Of a stretch of DNA of 64,000 nucleotides, positions 37,694 through 46,719 are shown piece after piece. A program made the position numbers and the translations under genes. The notes under the pieces were generated by a model that searched no databases, had not been told where the DNA came from, and saw nothing but the letters and a program-made list of their open reading frames with translations. Origin of the DNA: Hymenobacter terricola (GTDB lineage: Bacteria > Bacteroidota > Bacteroidia > Cytophagales > Hymenobacteraceae); assembly GCF_017921975.2 (NCBI RefSeq), contig NZ_JAGEMO020000062.1, positions 1 to 64,000 on the forward strand, given 5' to 3'. The number at the start of each line of letters is the position of its first letter. Within the stretch, counting starts at the first letter, position 1.

Positions 37694-39064
37694 ATGCCTT
37701 CCGCCCCGCACGTCATTCAGCGCCAACGCCTCCTGCTGCGCCTCGCGCCGGGAGCCGATGGCCGTGCCGTGCAAAAAACGGCCGAAGCCGCCCTGCAAAG
37801 TCAGCCGCTGCTGGCGGCGCTCGATGCAGCGCTTTCGGCCGCCGGCCGGCCCGATGAATGGCTGACGCTGGAGCACCTGGAGCTGGACCTCGGCCACCTC
37901 GACAGCACCCAGCTGGAACACCAGTTCCTCGACCGGCTGCCCGCCCTGCTGCGCCGGGAAATAGCGGAGGCCTGGGTGGCCGGCAGCGCAGGCGCGGCCG
38001 GTGCCGCCGATATTGCCTGGGCCGCGTGGCTACACTTTTTGCGGCACGGCACGCTGCCCACAAGCTGGCCGGCCCCCGCCAGCCTGGCCGCCTGGGAAAC
38101 TGCGCTGCCGGCACTGCTGGCGGCGGCCACTGAGGGCCAGCGCGCCGCCTTGCGGGCGGCGCTGGCCGGGGCCACCGGGCGGCAGCGGCTGGTCCGGCAG
38201 TTTTCGGCCCCGGTCGCCGTGGCCGTAATCTGCACCCTCGAGCCCAGCGCCCGGCCCTACCACGCTGAGCTGGCCGAGGCCCTGGCCCCGCTGCTGCGCC
38301 GGCTGGGCAGCTATTCAGGCACCCTAGGCGAGCATTTGGTGGCCGAGCTGCTGTGCCGCGCTAGCACGGCACCACCGCTGCCGTGGCTGGACCTATTGGG
38401 CATTCTCGCCCCCGAAAAGCGCCTGGCACAACCCGAAATACTGGCCCGGCTGGCGCTCGAGGCCTTGGCGATGGCCCGGGAATCGTCGCCGCCGTCGGCC
38501 GGGCCGCCGGCTGATGCCGGGCCCCGTGCAGCCGGGGCGGCCCCGCCGGACGAAGCCGAATTTGTGGCAAATGCTGGCGTGGTGCTGCTGCACCCGTTTC
38601 TGGCTGTGTGCTTCAGGGCCTGCGGCTGGGTCATGGCTGACAAGTTTGTTAGCGAAACGGCCCGCGCCAAAGCCGTGCTGCTGGTGCATTTCCTGGCCAC
38701 GGGGGCCGCCCAGGCCCCCGAATACGAGCTGCGGCTGCCCAAGCTCCTGTGCGGCATGGCGCCCGACGCCTCGTTTAGCCACCACCTGAACCTGGGCCGC
38801 GCCGCCCGCGCCGAAGGCGTAGCCCTGCTCGCGGCCGCTATCGCCCACTGGACCGCCCTGAAAAACACCTCGCCCGATGGCCTGCGCGAGGCTTTTTTGC
38901 AGCGCGAAGGCAAGCTGGAGCTGGCTCCCGAGGGCAACCACCACGTCCTCACCGTCGAGCAGCGCGCCCAGGACGTACTGCTCGACCGCCTGCCCTACGG
39001 CTGGGGCCTGGGCCTGGTGCAGCTGCCCTGGATGGCCGCCCGTCTCACCATCAACTGGGCCTGA
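37694..39064 (+). CDS. Contractile injection system tape-measure family protein (CIS_TMP)
   Basis: The 456-aa product has the family start (VIQRQRLLLRLAPGADGRAV, LEHLELDLGHLDSTQLEHQF) and end (NAGVVLLHPFLAVCFRACGW, KAVLLVHFLATGAAQAPEYE, LRLPKLLCGMAPD) of proteins named CIS tape-measure in annotation. It is short for a length ruler, so the family name may mislead. A Pro/Ala linker (about 255-285) separates the halves. Confidence 0.85.
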   Translation: MPSAPHVIQRQRLLLRLAPGADGRAVQKTAEAALQSQPLLAALDAALSAAGRPDEWLTLEHLELDLGHLDSTQLEHQFLDRLPALLRREIAEAWVAGSAGAAGAADIAWAAWLHFLRHGTLPTSWPAPASLAAWETALPALLAAATEGQRAALRAALAGATGRQRLVRQFSAPVAVAVICTLEPSARPYHAELAEALAPLLRRLGSYSGTLGEHLVAELLCRASTAPPLPWLDLLGILAPEKRLAQPEILARLALEALAMARESSPPSAGPPADAGPRAAGAAPPDEAEFVANAGVVLLHPFLAVCFRACGWVMADKFVSETARAKAVLLVHFLATGAAQAPEYELRLPKLLCGMAPDASFSHHLNLGRAARAEGVALLAAAIAHWTALKNTSPDGLREAFLQREGKLELAPEGNHHVLTVEQRAQDVLLDRLPYGWGLGLVQLPWMAARLTINWA

Positions 39065-39079
39065 TTTAGCCAGCCAGCC

Positions 39080-42000
39080 ATGAACACTACCCAACTTGTG
39101 CCCCCCGCCGCCGCCCCGAAGACGAATACCGCGTCCTCGGCCGCGCCGGCGTTGGTGCAGGCGAAGGCCGGCACATTTTTCGGGCCACCGGTGGCGGAAA
39201 CGCCGTTTTTTGCACCCGTTCGGCCAACTGGAGTGCACGCCAAACTCACCATCGGCCGGGCCGATGACGGATTTGAGCGCGAAGCCGATGCCACGGCCGA
39301 CCGCATCGTGTCCATGCCGGCCCCAACCAGCCGGGCGGCAACCCCGGCCAGTGCTGGCCCGCCGCCCGCCATTCAATCCAAAACCGAGGAGCGCGAAAAA
39401 AAGGACATTCACAAGAAAGAGCAGCCCACGCCACCGCTCGTTCAGCTGAAAACCGAGGACGACGACCAAAAGCTGCGCCGCAAGGGCACCGAAACGGCCA
39501 CCCCCGCGCCCACGGCCAGTTTCGAATCGGGCCTGGCGGCCAGCCACTCCGGTGGGCAGCCGCTGGCGGCCGAAGCGCGGCAGTACATGGAGCCGCGCTT
39601 CGGGGCCGACTTCTCGGGGGTGCGGGTGCATACCGACGCGCCCGCCGTGCAGCTCACCCAGAGCATTGGGGCGCAGGCTTTCGCGTATCAAAATCACGTT
39701 TATTTCAACGCCGGGCAGTACGACACCGGCAGCAGCGGCGGCCGGCACCTGCTGGCCCACGAGCTCACCCACGTGGTGCAGCAGGGCAGCGCCGTGCAGC
39801 GCCAGCCACTCGCCGAATCGGCAGCGGTGCCGCAGGTTTCGAGCGCCGCGCCAGCCGTGCAGCGGCTGTTTGGGTTGGACGTGGCGGGCACCATCGACGG
39901 CTGGCTGGGCGTGGTGCCGGGCTGGCGGCTGCTCACCACGCTCATCGGCTACAACCCGGTGACGCAGCGCAACGTGGCCCGCTCCACCGTCAACCTGCTC
40001 AAAGGCTTTCTGACGCTGGGCGGGCCGCTGGGCGCGCTGCTGTTCAACCGCTTGCAGGCCGAAGGCATCATCGACCGGGCCGCCGGCTGGATTGATGCGC
40101 AGGTGGCCGCGCTGGGCATTTCACTGTCTTATATCCGGGGATTATTTAGCCAGGCCTGGGATGAGATGGGCATCACACTCGGCATTGAGGGCAACCTGGC
40201 CGTGGCGCGACGCATTTTCGGGCCTCCCATCAGCCGAATGATTGCCTTTGGCGGGCGGCTGATATCGCAGGTGGTAGCCTGGCTGAAGGAAACCATTTTG
40301 CGGCCCCTGAGCGCCCGCGCCCGCACGTTCCGGGGCTTCCCGCTCATTACGGTTATCATTGGCAAAGACCCGTTTACCGACGAAGTGGTGGAGCGTAGTC
40401 CCACCAACCTCGTGCGCGGCTTCATGCTGCTGATGGACGGCGGCGAGGAGCGGTTCACCCAGATGCAGCAGTCGGGCGCGCTGGCCAAAGCCTTCGCCTG
40501 GTTCAACACCGAAACCAGCAAGCGCAACCTCACCTGGACGCGCATCAAGGGCACGTTCCTGGCCGCCTGGAACGTGCTCACGCCCGAGGCCGTGCTGCAC
40601 CCAATTGACACGATTACGACCATCGCCGGCCTGTTTTCGGGCCTGGCTTCTGATGTGGTGGGCTTCGCCGGCGCGGCCCTGATTCAGATGCTGGAGCTGA
40701 TTTTTGAGGCCGTGATGGGCGCGGGCGGAGCGCGGATACTAGCCATTCTGAAGCGGGGGCGCGACACGTTCAATGTTATCATCCGCGACCCGGTGACCTT
40801 TGTGGGCCACCTCGTGCGGGCCGGCAAGCTGGGTTTTCAGCAGTTCATGGCCAAGGGCTTACAGTATTTGCAGCAGGGCGTGGTGGGCTGGCTGCTGGGC
40901 GCGCTCGAAGGCGCAGGCCTGCAGCTACCGGCGCAATTCGACCTGCGCGGCGTGCTTTCGCTGGTGCTGCAAGTGCTGGGCCTGACCTATGCGAACATCC
41001 GCGCCAAGCTGGTGCGGGCCACCAGCGAAGCCTTCGTGGCGCGGCTCGAACAGGTGTTCGATTTCCTGAAAATTCTGGTGACGCAGGGCCCGGCCGCCGC
41101 CTGGCAGAAGATTCTGGAGTACGTGGGCAACCTGCGCGACATGGTGCTCGACGGCATCAAGGCCTGGGTGATGCGCACCGTGGTGGGCCAGGCCGTGGTG
41201 CGCATTCTGAGCATGCTGAACCCGGCCGGCGCGGTCATTCAGGCCATTATGGCTACCTACAACACGGTGATGTTCTTCATCGAGCGCATCAACCAGATTA
41301 CGGCCGTGGTGGAGGCTTACGTCGATTCCATCGCCGCCATCGCGGCCGGCAACATTGGCGCGGCGGCCAACCGCGTGGAGCAAACCATGGGCCGCATGGT
41401 GCCGGTCATCATCGGCTTCCTGGCCCGCTTGCTGGGCCTGGGCGGCATTTCCGACACCATTCGCGGCCTCATTGCCCGCATCCGCCAGCCCGTAGACACG
41501 GCCCTGGACCGCGTGGTGGACTGGGTGGTGGCGCAGGGCCGCCGGCTGGTGGGTGCCGTGGCCGGTGGCGCGCCCGCCGACCGCGTCGACAGTGCGCTGG
41601 CCGTGGCCGTGCCCATCGTCAACCGCTTTGCCGGCCGGCCGGTGACCGGGGTGGTACTGGTGCCGTTGCTGGCGGCCCTCCGGGTGCGCTATCAGCTTAG
41701 CCTGCTGGAAGTAGTACCCACCGACCAGGGCGTGTGGGCCGTGCGGGCGGCTGCCAGTCCGCCCAAAACCGCGCCCACCCTGGCGCTGGTGAGCGGCGCG
41801 GCGGGGGCAGCGGCGGCCGGCAGTCCCATCGTGGTGGGCCAGTTCGTGGAAAACATCACCACGAGCCAGGTAGAACGAATTATTATGTCGAACGCCACCG
41901 GCGACCCTTCCCGCCGGCAGCAATCGTCGGTACCCGTTGGCTCGTTTGTTACCCGCAAGGCCGATAACACGGTGGCCAATTATCAGGTAGCCGAGGAGAA

Positions 42001-42490
42001 TGCCCGGTGGCGGCCGAGTACGTTCAGCCACCGCTCCGGCTTCGTGACCAGCGGCGGCACCAGCGCGCAGTTCGTGCTGAAGGCCGAGCACCGGGGCGGC
42101 ACCACCATCCGCTCCACGTTTTACCGCGACCCCACCACCCGGCCCAGCCTGGCCAGCCGGCTCGCCGCGCTCCGGGTAGGAGCCCCGCCCGGCACGTTTT
42201 TTAGCGAAGCTTCGGCCACCGAAGAATCGGCGTTTGGCTATCCCACCCACCCCAATGGCAAGGCCATAATTCCGATGAACAACTATTCGGAAGACCACCG
42301 GCCACCCGTGGCCCAGCACTGGAACGGCGGCGGCAACGCCACCACGCAAAGCGCCCGCGAGGCCTGGAACGGCAATGCTGGTAACTTCAAGCTGATTTCA
42401 AACCGGCTCAACTCCAGCCTCGGCAGCGGCGGGGCCACCTACACCCCGGCAGTGCTCATCGGTTTCCGAGGCGCGGGCGACCCGGCATAA
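39080..42490 (+). CDS. DUF4157 eCIS cargo protein with nuclease-like C-terminus (effector candidate)
   Basis: The 1136-aa product has a disordered N-terminus (1-50), the DUF4157 eCIS core domain (about 50-240: LTIGRADDGFEREADATADR, YMEPRFGADFSGVRVHTD, and HELTHVVQQ with the HExxH motif at 227-231), a long helical stalk (about 265-880) with three imperfect repeats, and a C-terminal domain (about 950-1136). The end has EDHRPPVAQHWN, AREAWNGNAGNFKLISNRLN and SLGSGG, resembling HNH/endonuclease-VII-type toxin folds with D-H and H-x-N clusters. DUF4157 marks eCIS-loaded proteins. Placement between CIS_TMP and the ATPase fits a payload. No immunity gene is adjacent. Confidence 0.85.
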   Translation: MNTTQLVPPAAAPKTNTASSAAPALVQAKAGTFFGPPVAETPFFAPVRPTGVHAKLTIGRADDGFEREADATADRIVSMPAPTSRAATPASAGPPPAIQSKTEEREKKDIHKKEQPTPPLVQLKTEDDDQKLRRKGTETATPAPTASFESGLAASHSGGQPLAAEARQYMEPRFGADFSGVRVHTDAPAVQLTQSIGAQAFAYQNHVYFNAGQYDTGSSGGRHLLAHELTHVVQQGSAVQRQPLAESAAVPQVSSAAPAVQRLFGLDVAGTIDGWLGVVPGWRLLTTLIGYNPVTQRNVARSTVNLLKGFLTLGGPLGALLFNRLQAEGIIDRAAGWIDAQVAALGISLSYIRGLFSQAWDEMGITLGIEGNLAVARRIFGPPISRMIAFGGRLISQVVAWLKETILRPLSARARTFRGFPLITVIIGKDPFTDEVVERSPTNLVRGFMLLMDGGEERFTQMQQSGALAKAFAWFNTETSKRNLTWTRIKGTFLAAWNVLTPEAVLHPIDTITTIAGLFSGLASDVVGFAGAALIQMLELIFEAVMGAGGARILAILKRGRDTFNVIIRDPVTFVGHLVRAGKLGFQQFMAKGLQYLQQGVVGWLLGALEGAGLQLPAQFDLRGVLSLVLQVLGLTYANIRAKLVRATSEAFVARLEQVFDFLKILVTQGPAAAWQKILEYVGNLRDMVLDGIKAWVMRTVVGQAVVRILSMLNPAGAVIQAIMATYNTVMFFIERINQITAVVEAYVDSIAAIAAGNIGAAANRVEQTMGRMVPVIIGFLARLLGLGGISDTIRGLIARIRQPVDTALDRVVDWVVAQGRRLVGAVAGGAPADRVDSALAVAVPIVNRFAGRPVTGVVLVPLLAALRVRYQLSLLEVVPTDQGVWAVRAAASPPKTAPTLALVSGAAGAAAAGSPIVVGQFVENITTSQVERIIMSNATGDPSRRQQSSVPVGSFVTRKADNTVANYQVAEENARWRPSTFSHRSGFVTSGGTSAQFVLKAEHRGGTTIRSTFYRDPTTRPSLASRLAALRVGAPPGTFFSEASATEESAFGYPTHPNGKAIIPMNNYSEDHRPPVAQHWNGGGNATTQSAREAWNGNAGNFKLISNRLNSSLGSGGATYTPAVLIGFRGAGDPA

Positions 42491-42502
42491 GCAACTGCAC
42501 CC

Positions 42503-43810
42503 ATGACCAACCTGAGCCTGGCGCTGGATTATCTGCGGGATTTTATTGGGTGGCGCCTGGCGGCAACGGCCACCAATCCGCCGCCGCCGCCGCCCGCTTT
42601 CAGCCTGGTCGAAGACACGGGTTTTGCCGGTTTCCTGGGCCAAACCCGGCTCAATCAAATCGAGCTGCTTTACCTGACGCTGGCCCTTGCGCCGCACCTT
42701 CAACCCGGCTTTCTCGACCAGCTCATTCGCAATCACCTGCCCGAAGGTGGCGAGTTTCCCGCGTTCGGCGGCGTGCGCGGCACCGCCCATCGCGGCCTGC
42801 TGCCAACCGGCGAAACGGCCCTGTTTATCCTGGCGGCCAATGACTTGACGGAGCGTCTGGCCCTGATGGAATTATTCGGCCCCGACCACATTTTCGCCCA
42901 GCACAAAATCCTTACCCTCGCCGAGGTGCCGCCCGGCGAGCCCCGCCTCAGTGGCCGGCTGGTGCTGGACCCGGAGTACGTCGAATTATTCACCACCGGC
43001 CGGGTGGCCGCGCCCACGCTCAGCCAGGGGTTTCCGGCCCAGCGCATCAATACCGAACTGGAATGGACGGACCTGGTGCTGCCCGCCGCCACCCGCGCCC
43101 AGATTCAGGATTTGGAACATTGGGTGCAGCACCATGCCGCCCTGCGGGCCGATTGGGGCCTGAGCCGGCGGCTGCGGCCGGGCTACCGCGCCCTGTTTTA
43201 CGGCCCGCCGGGCACCGGCAAAACCATGACGGCCACGCTGCTGGGCAAGTACACCGGCCGGGAGGTCTTTCGGGTCGATTTGTCGTTGGTGACCTCGAAA
43301 TATATTGGCGAAACCGAGAAAAACCTCGGCGGCCTTTTCGACCGGGCCCAGGCCAAAGGCTGGATTCTGTTCTTCGATGAGGCCGACGCCCTGTTCGGCA
43401 AGCGCACCGACACCCGCGACGCCCACGACCGCTACGCCAACCAGGAAGTGGCCTTCCTGCTCCAGAAAATCGAAGAATACGACGGCCTCGTCATCCTCGC
43501 CTCCAACCTGCGCGGCAACCTCGACCCCGCCTTTGCCCGCCGCTTCCAGGCCATGATTCACTTCCCGCTGCCCAATGCCGACGAGCGCCGCCAGCTGTGG
43601 GCCAGCACCCTGCCCCCGCCCGCCCGCCGCGCGCCCGACGTGTGCCCCGACGACCTCGCCGCCCGCTACGAGCTGTCCGGCGCGGCCATCCTCAACGCCG
43701 TGCAGTTTGCCGCCCTGCGCGCCCTGGGCCGCCAGGAAACGGTGCTGCAGCTGGCCGACCTCACCGAGGCCGTGCGCCTGGAATTCCAGAAGGAAGGCAA
43801 GCTGCTGTGA
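42503..43810 (+). CDS. eCIS AAA+ ATPase (Afp15/Pvc15-like)
   Basis: The 435-aa product has an N-terminal domain (1-200) and one AAA+ module with Walker A GPPGTGKT (234-241), Walker B ILFFDEADALFG (about 287-298), sensor ILASNLRGNLDPAF and arginine finger region RRFQAMIHFPLP. eCIS loci carry such an ATPase, thought to help assembly or cargo loading. It starts 12 bp after the DUF4157 gene and ends the operon, 24 bp from a convergent gene. Confidence 0.93.
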   Translation: MTNLSLALDYLRDFIGWRLAATATNPPPPPPAFSLVEDTGFAGFLGQTRLNQIELLYLTLALAPHLQPGFLDQLIRNHLPEGGEFPAFGGVRGTAHRGLLPTGETALFILAANDLTERLALMELFGPDHIFAQHKILTLAEVPPGEPRLSGRLVLDPEYVELFTTGRVAAPTLSQGFPAQRINTELEWTDLVLPAATRAQIQDLEHWVQHHAALRADWGLSRRLRPGYRALFYGPPGTGKTMTATLLGKYTGREVFRVDLSLVTSKYIGETEKNLGGLFDRAQAKGWILFFDEADALFGKRTDTRDAHDRYANQEVAFLLQKIEEYDGLVILASNLRGNLDPAFARRFQAMIHFPLPNADERRQLWASTLPPPARRAPDVCPDDLAARYELSGAAILNAVQFAALRALGRQETVLQLADLTEAVRLEFQKEGKLL

Positions 43811-43834
43811 GCCATTCGCAGCGGCAAAACGTGC

Positions 43835-44392
43835 TTATTCTGCCCGTTTTCGGCGTTCGAGGGCATCGCGCACGCGGGCGGCGCGCTCGTATTCTTCCCG
43901 CTTGAGGGCGGTGCGCAGCAGGTCTTCCAGCTCTTGCAGGGTGAATTCGAGGTACGCGCTCTGGCTCTCCCAATTCTGCTCGTCGGTTTCGTAGGCGGCC
44001 ACCGCCAGAATATCGGCCGTGGTGTAGAGCGGGCAGCCAAACCGGACGGCCAGCGCAATGGCGTCCGACGGGCGCGCATCGACGAACAGGCGCTGGCTGG
44101 CGTGGTCCTTCAGCACCAATTGGGCGAAGAAAACCTCCGCATCGAAGCGCGTAATCAACACTTCTTCGAGGGTGATGCCCAGGGTTTGCAGGGTGCGCTG
44201 GAACAGGTCGTGGGTGAGCGGGCGGGCGGGCTCCAGGTTTTCGAGGCTGATGGCAATGGCCTGGGCCTCGTGGCTGCCGATGATGAGCGGAATGCGCCGC
44301 CGGGAAACCGGCTCTTCCAGCACGAGCGCGAAGTGCCCCGGCTGGGAAATGCTTTCCGACAGGGCCACAATCAGGAGTTCGATTTTTTCCAC
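43835..44392 (-). CDS. Bifunctional nuclease family (DUF151) protein with UVR motif
   Basis: The 185-aa product matches DUF151: PLIIGSHEAQAIAISLENLE, RPLTHDLFQRTLQTLGITLE, FFAQLVLKD and VDARPSDAIALAVRFGCPLY. A C-terminal helix (LEDLLRTALKREEYERAARV) is a UvrB/UvrC-interaction motif. The family is linked to nuclease activity and stress response. It is the last gene of the minus-strand hydrogenase island, 27 bp after the 75-aa gene, so it may be co-transcribed by position only. Confidence 0.9.
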   Translation of the reverse strand: MEKIELLIVALSESISQPGHFALVLEEPVSRRRIPLIIGSHEAQAIAISLENLEPARPLTHDLFQRTLQTLGITLEEVLITRFDAEVFFAQLVLKDHASQRLFVDARPSDAIALAVRFGCPLYTTADILAVAAYETDEQNWESQSAYLEFTLQELEDLLRTALKREEYERAARVRDALERRKRAE

Positions 44393-44419
44393 GGCCGGCA
44401 GGAGTTAAGGCCAGAACGT

Positions 44420-44647
44420 CTACGAGTTGCGCTCAATAAAAGTACATAGCTTCTCAATATCATCGAAGGGCGAAATGACCCAGCCCTCGTGCGAGAGGCG
44501 GTACAAATCCTTGCTTTCGACTTCGACCACGAAGCCGTTGGCCAGCTCGAAAATCCGGCCCTCGCGCTTCGCCACCGCAATGCCCATGTGGGCGAAAGCG
44601 TAGGCCACGAAATCGGCCTCGGGATAGGTTGGCGGAAGGGTTTCCAT
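44420..44647 (-). CDS. Unknown 75-aa protein behind the nickel permease
   Basis: METLPPTYPEADFVAYAFAH opens a small soluble protein with FELANGFVVEVESKDLYRLS and GWVISPFDDIEKLCTFI. No family is recognised. It starts two bases after the permease stop, so it is surely co-transcribed. The long upstream open frame (to 45130) is a shadow of the permease gene. Confidence 0.75.
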   Translation of the reverse strand: METLPPTYPEADFVAYAFAHMGIAVAKREGRIFELANGFVVEVESKDLYRLSHEGWVISPFDDIEKLCTFIERNS

Positions 44648-44649
44648 GG

Positions 44650-45267
44650 CTAAACGGTCAGGTTTTGGTACAGCACTTTTAGCCCCAGCCCCACGCACAG
44701 CACCGAGGAAACCACCGAGAGGGCCGTGCGCAGGCCGCTGCTTTGCAGAATAGCCACCGAAAACGGCAGGCTGAAAATGCCCGCCGCCACCATCATGCCC
44801 GCCACCGAGCCCGCCCCGAAAATCAGCAGGTAGCGGATGCCGTCCCAGCTGCTTTTGATTTGGGTGAGCACGGACAGCAGCAAGGCCCCGCTGCCGGCCA
44901 GGCCGTGCACCATGCCCACGCCATAGGCCAGCGAAAAAGCCGGCTCTGCGTGCGCGTGCCCGGCAATTCGCAGGTGCCTCATCTTCCAGAGCCGCCCGCC
45001 GCCCAGCCCCACCAGCATGAGGCCCACGCTGGCTTCGAGGTAGCGAAAAGTGCCCAGATGCAGCACCAGCCGCCCCAGCAGAAACACCAGCGCCACCAGC
45101 AAAATGGTGGAAGTGTGCCCCAGCCCCCAAAACACGCCATCCTTAATGGCGGCCCGCGCCGTGGTGCGGCGCGTCACAATGTTGCTCACCGCCACCAAAT
45201 GGTCGGCCTCGAACGCGTGCGCGAAACCGGCCACCAGGGCGACGACGACGGGAAAGGCAGCGTTCAT
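44650..45267 (-). CDS. Nickel permease (NiCoT/UreH-like) for hydrogenase maturation
   Basis: The 205-aa membrane protein has about six hydrophobic helices. The first holds H17-AFEA-D22-H23, the Hx4DH nickel-binding signature of NiCoT-type permeases, and GLGHTSTILLVALVFLLGRL follows. It should import Ni2+ for the hydrogenase active site. It lies downstream of the hyp and NHL genes, separated by a family 1 hairpin. Confidence 0.87.
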   Translation of the reverse strand: MNAAFPVVVALVAGFAHAFEADHLVAVSNIVTRRTTARAAIKDGVFWGLGHTSTILLVALVFLLGRLVLHLGTFRYLEASVGLMLVGLGGGRLWKMRHLRIAGHAHAEPAFSLAYGVGMVHGLAGSGALLLSVLTQIKSSWDGIRYLLIFGAGSVAGMMVAAGIFSLPFSVAILQSSGLRTALSVVSSVLCVGLGLKVLYQNLTV

Positions 45268-45288
45268 TGGCGTAGGAGCAAAAAGGTA

Positions 45289-45388
45289 AACGTCATGTCG
45301 AGCGCAGCCGAGACATCTCGCGTGTGGTAGTAATCAAATCGTTCAACGCAGCCTGCGAGATGTCTCGGCTGCGCTCGACATGACCGGT
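45289..45388. repeat. Family 1 hairpin repeat, copy 7 (perfect 30-bp arms)
   Basis: Arms 45292-45321 and 45355-45384 are perfectly complementary for 30 bp (GTCATGTCGAGCGCAGCCGA...). The sequence differs from other copies at several sites, each matched in the opposite arm. Confidence 0.95.
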
Positions 45389-45390
45389 AA

Positions 45391-46563
45391 TTAGCCATTT
45401 AGCGTGTACAGGATAATCCGATGGTTGCCGGTGTCGGCTACGGCCAGCGTGCCGCCATCGGCGCAGAGCGAAAACGGCCAGTACAGCTGCCGGTCGGTGC
45501 CGAGGCGGGTGGTGTTGTTTTCGCTGCTGATGCCGAAATCGGCGTGGCCGAGCAGGTTGTCGGCGGCGGCATTGCTGGCCGTGGGCACGGTGTCGAACCA
45601 CAGCAGGCGGCTGTTGCCGGTGTCGGCCACCAGCAGCTTTTCCTGATGAAAAAAGGCGTCGTACACCCAGCTCAGCGTATTTTCGGCCGGAAAGAGGCGG
45701 TACTGGTTCTGGCCATTGGCCGCTAAGTCGGGCTGGCCGATGATGACTTCGGCGGGCCGTTCGGCGGCCGTGCGCCAATCGGGCCAGAGCAGGGCGCGGT
45801 AATACTGGGTATCGACGATGAGCAGCTGGCCGGCGGGGCTCACGCGCACGGCGTAGGGCCACACGGGCTCGTCGCTCTCGTAGTCGCGCCCGGTGAAGGT
45901 GGGCTTGCCGATGACGGCCGTGGCCGCCGCGTGGTTTTCAGTCGGAATCTGGTCGTAAAACAGCACGCGGCGGTTGCCGGTATCGGCCACCCAGAGGCGC
46001 TGTCCGTCGGAAAACACCCCGTAGGGCCAGTTCAGGCTGTGCGTTGAGGGCGCGGTGCCGATGCCCTTTTCATTGGGCTGATTCCCGGCGAAATCAGCCT
46101 GCCCCACCACCACATCAGCCGGCTGCCCGTGCCGCGTCGGGAAGCGGTGCCAGATGAGCACGCGGTGGTTCCAGGCATCGGCCACCACCAGCCGCGTCCC
46201 ATCCGACCACAGGCCCGACGGGTAGTGCAGCGTGCCGGCCTCGACCTGATGGCCCGAATTGCGGCCGGTATCGAGCAGCTGCGTCTGGCCGAGTACGACG
46301 TCGGGCTCAGCAAATTCGGTGGTCGGCAGCTGGTTCCAGATGAACACGCGGTTCTGGCCGGTATCGGCCACCAGCAGACGCGGGCCCACTTTCCACACCC
46401 CGCGCGGGGCCAGAAACGGATTCCCAGGGTCGCCCCGAAACACCGTGGCGGCCGTCACCAGCGGCGGCCGGCCCGGCAGCGAGGCCGTGGGGCTGGATGC
46501 GCCCGCGCTGGCCGCGGCGGCGGCGTTTGGGTTTTTAGAGAGGGAGATGGTGAGGGATTCCAC
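45391..46563 (-). CDS. NHL-repeat beta-propeller protein
   Basis: The 390-aa product has at least six NHL blades of the form LLVADTGNSRLLWFD, LWVADTGNRRVLFYDQIP, LVVADAWNHRVLIWHRFP and LAVADTGNHRIILYTL. The N-terminus is low-complexity (AAAAASAGASSP) and has no signal peptide. GTG 46563 is the start. NHL proteins are reported near high-affinity [NiFe]-hydrogenases; the role is unknown, perhaps scaffolding or electron-partner docking. It sits between hypE and the nickel permease. Confidence 0.85.
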   Translation of the reverse strand: MESLTISLSKNPNAAAAASAGASSPTASLPGRPPLVTAATVFRGDPGNPFLAPRGVWKVGPRLLVADTGQNRVFIWNQLPTTEFAEPDVVLGQTQLLDTGRNSGHQVEAGTLHYPSGLWSDGTRLVVADAWNHRVLIWHRFPTRHGQPADVVVGQADFAGNQPNEKGIGTAPSTHSLNWPYGVFSDGQRLWVADTGNRRVLFYDQIPTENHAAATAVIGKPTFTGRDYESDEPVWPYAVRVSPAGQLLIVDTQYYRALLWPDWRTAAERPAEVIIGQPDLAANGQNQYRLFPAENTLSWVYDAFFHQEKLLVADTGNSRLLWFDTVPTASNAAADNLLGHADFGISSENNTTRLGTDRQLYWPFSLCADGGTLAVADTGNHRIILYTLNG

Positions 46564-46584
46564 GGGATGAGAAAGGCTTGTTCA

Positions 46585-46686
46585 AAACGTCATGCCGAGC
46601 GTAGCCGAGGCATCTCTACCGCTTCGCTACGACGATTGATTTACTATTGCGGTGGAGATGCTTCGACTCCGCTCAGCATGACGGGC
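46585..46686. repeat. Family 1 hairpin repeat, copy 8
   Basis: Starts AAAACGTCATGCCGAGCGTA and ends CTCAGCATGACGGGC. Arms pair with several mismatches, so this copy is older or recombined. Between NHL and hypE. Confidence 0.9.
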
Positions 46687-46719
46687 TTTTATCGTGACGT
46701 TCTAAAACTTCTGTTCGAA

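Noticed and set aside
39758..39772. HELTH in the DUF4157 protein as proof of a protease toxin
   Set aside because: The motif is a shared trait of the DUF4157 core domain in eCIS cargo; activity is not shown by the motif alone.
20034..43810. Contractile prophage or type VI secretion cluster
   Set aside because: No capsid, terminase, portal, integrase or TssJLM membrane complex is present, while DUF4255, DUF5908, DUF4157 and the AAA+ ATPase mark an eCIS.
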